A DNA stretch of 6,808 bases from Halovenus sp. (GTDB lineage: Archaea; Halobacteriota; Halobacteria; Halobacteriales; Haloarculaceae), in the NCBI GenBank assembly GCA_003551265.1, contig PUMG01000324.1, positions 1 through 6,808 of the forward strand, given 5' to 3'. Positions 6,027 to 6,808 of this stretch are shown here, piece after piece. Positions within the stretch are counted from its first letter, which is position 1. Each line of letters starts with the position of its first letter. The translations under genes and the position numbers were made by a program. A model generated the notes under the pieces. That model saw only the letters and a program-made list of their open reading frames with translations. It ran no database searches and was not told where the DNA came from.

Positions 6027-6808
6027 CGGGTCGGTTCCGGCCGCTGTGGATGCGGAGGGGTCTGAGTCGGGCGTGGAGCCGATGGTAGCGGTGTACCGGC
6101 ACGATGTGCATAAGGCGCGGTCGCGGGGACACGAGGCTGCTGCGTCGTGGTTCGGTGGGACACGGGTAAACGAAGAGGTTCCGCTTGGTGCGGATGAGGA
6201 TGCGGCGTTATTGAGTCGGCCGCGCGGGTCGCCAGAGCAAACGATGGATGCGCACGCGTCGTGGCGGCGGTTGTCGGTGTTGACTGGTGAGGTCGTGTCG
6301 ACGAGCGCGTCCGGGACTGTGGAGGAGTCGCTGCGGGAGTTGGTTGAAATCACGGATGCGGAGGCGGCGCATGCAGCGTGGTTGGAGGCGTCGGTTCCGG
6401 CTGCGTTCAGTGAGTCGCCGTTTTACCCGTATTCGTCGTTGAAGTTCCACACGTTGCTCGTGGCGTCGTTGCTCGATAATTACCGGGCGGGTCACGAGTT
6501 CGATGAGTTGTGGCTTGCGGTGACGGGTCCTGGTGCTGATGTCGAGGTTGTGCCGCATCGGACGGTGTTGGCGACGAGTTCGTTCGCAGTGTCGGTGACG
6601 GGTGATCCGGGTGGGCGGCCGGCGGCGCGGCTTGGTGATGTGCCGGCGCGGTCGTTCGCTGATACGTGGGCGCGGTTGCCGGTGTTCCCGTTTGCTGTGG
6701 GGGCGGCGCGGGAGTGGCGGGTGTTGGATGCGCAGCTCAGGCGGATCCGGTCGTGGTCGACGGCGCTGCAGTACATCGAGGAGTTCGTGGCGGCGTTCAC
6801 GTCGGCGA
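6019..6808 (+). CDS. Unrecognised operon protein, partial (C-terminus off the right edge)
   Basis: The frame is open from about 6000 to the window end, giving 263 residues from GTG 6019. GTG codons at 6010 and 6013 are in the same frame and could also serve as starts; 6019 is preferred because GTGACTGA overlaps the stop of the upstream gene. Visible features are VAVYRHDVHKARSRGHEAAASWFGG (23-47), a helical segment VEESLRELVEITDAEAAHAAWLEASVP (101-127), and a conserved-looking stretch SPFYPYSSLKFHTLLVASLLDNY (133-155). That is followed by beta-rich ELWLAVTGPGADVEVVPHRTVLATSSFAVSVTG (163-195) and, near the edge, LPVFPFAVGAAREWRVLDAQLRRIRSWSTALQYIEEFVAAF (220-260). No nuclease, helicase or HD motif is seen in this part. 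Leucine is TTG in 12 of 21 cases. As a partner of a Cas7-like gene it might be a large or Cas5/Cas8-like subunit, but nothing in the sequence proves this. Confidence 0.75.
   Translation, partial: MTDGSVPAAVDAEGSESGVEPMVAVYRHDVHKARSRGHEAAASWFGGTRVNEEVPLGADEDAALLSRPRGSPEQTMDAHASWRRLSVLTGEVVSTSASGTVEESLRELVEITDAEAAHAAWLEASVPAAFSESPFYPYSSLKFHTLLVASLLDNYRAGHEFDELWLAVTGPGADVEVVPHRTVLATSSFAVSVTGDPGGRPAARLGDVPARSFADTWARLPVFPFAVGAAREWRVLDAQLRRIRSWSTALQYIEEFVAAFTSA

Noticed and set aside
5325..6353. 342-aa open frame on the minus strand
   Set aside because: Ser/Thr/Arg-rich antisense shadow crossing three coupled plus-strand genes; no recognisable motif or start signal.
1..6808. CRISPR array or spacer-repeat pattern
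   Set aside because: No direct repeat of 25-40 bp recurs at regular spacing; the only repeats are the 9-10-bp half-sites at 4084-4170.

Overview
The window looks haloarchaeal. It is GC-rich, the predicted proteins are strongly acidic, promoter-like sites are of the archaeal BRE/TATA type, and ribosome-binding sites are weak or absent where new transcripts seem to begin. Several families also look haloarchaeal: a short winged-helix protein with a GCTRRTAYxRL recognition helix, and a C-x-x-C protein ending in an SSWPVLLAPE-type core. It reads as a defence or accessory island rather than core chromosome. No CRISPR array, cas1/cas2, rRNA, tRNA or transposase is visible.

Left block (1-3721, minus strand). 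A large DUF499-type P-loop ATPase (1107 aa, related to the PglY/BrxC ATPases of BREX/Pgl defence) has its own near-leaderless promoter. It overlaps by ATGA a second gene that runs off the left edge. DUF499 genes usually sit in defence clusters with a DUF1156 methyltransferase and a helicase/nuclease, which would be expected just outside the window to the left.

Centre (3722-4264). A 77-aa winged-helix regulator on the minus strand faces a 197-bp control region. That region holds a perfect 20-bp palindrome, a second imperfect palindrome with the same geometry whose centre is 30 bp away, and a fifth lone half-site. All five half-sites resemble TAGGWGATGG. TATA-like elements point both ways. Immediately downstream on the plus strand, 4170-4249 can fold into a compact three-way junction closed by a stem of about 16 bp. 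It is either a small RNA or a structured 5' leader.

Right block (4265-6808, plus strand). Four tightly overlapping genes form an operon: a cysteine/histidine protein (178 aa), a RAMP/Cas7-like protein with the C-terminal glycine-rich loop (321 aa), an 88-aa acidic protein built on a duplicated 15-residue motif, and an unrecognised protein of at least 263 aa that is open at the right edge. This block has very strong G-over-C skew on the coding strand and G/T-ending codons (TTG for Leu, GAT for Asp), unlike most of the DUF499 gene.

Working hypothesis (inference): the wHTH protein controls a divergent locus in which a RAMP-type, possibly RNA-guided, complex is expressed together with an unusual structured RNA, next to a DUF499 defence cluster. 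Whether the two halves form one system or are neighbours in a defence island cannot be decided from this window.
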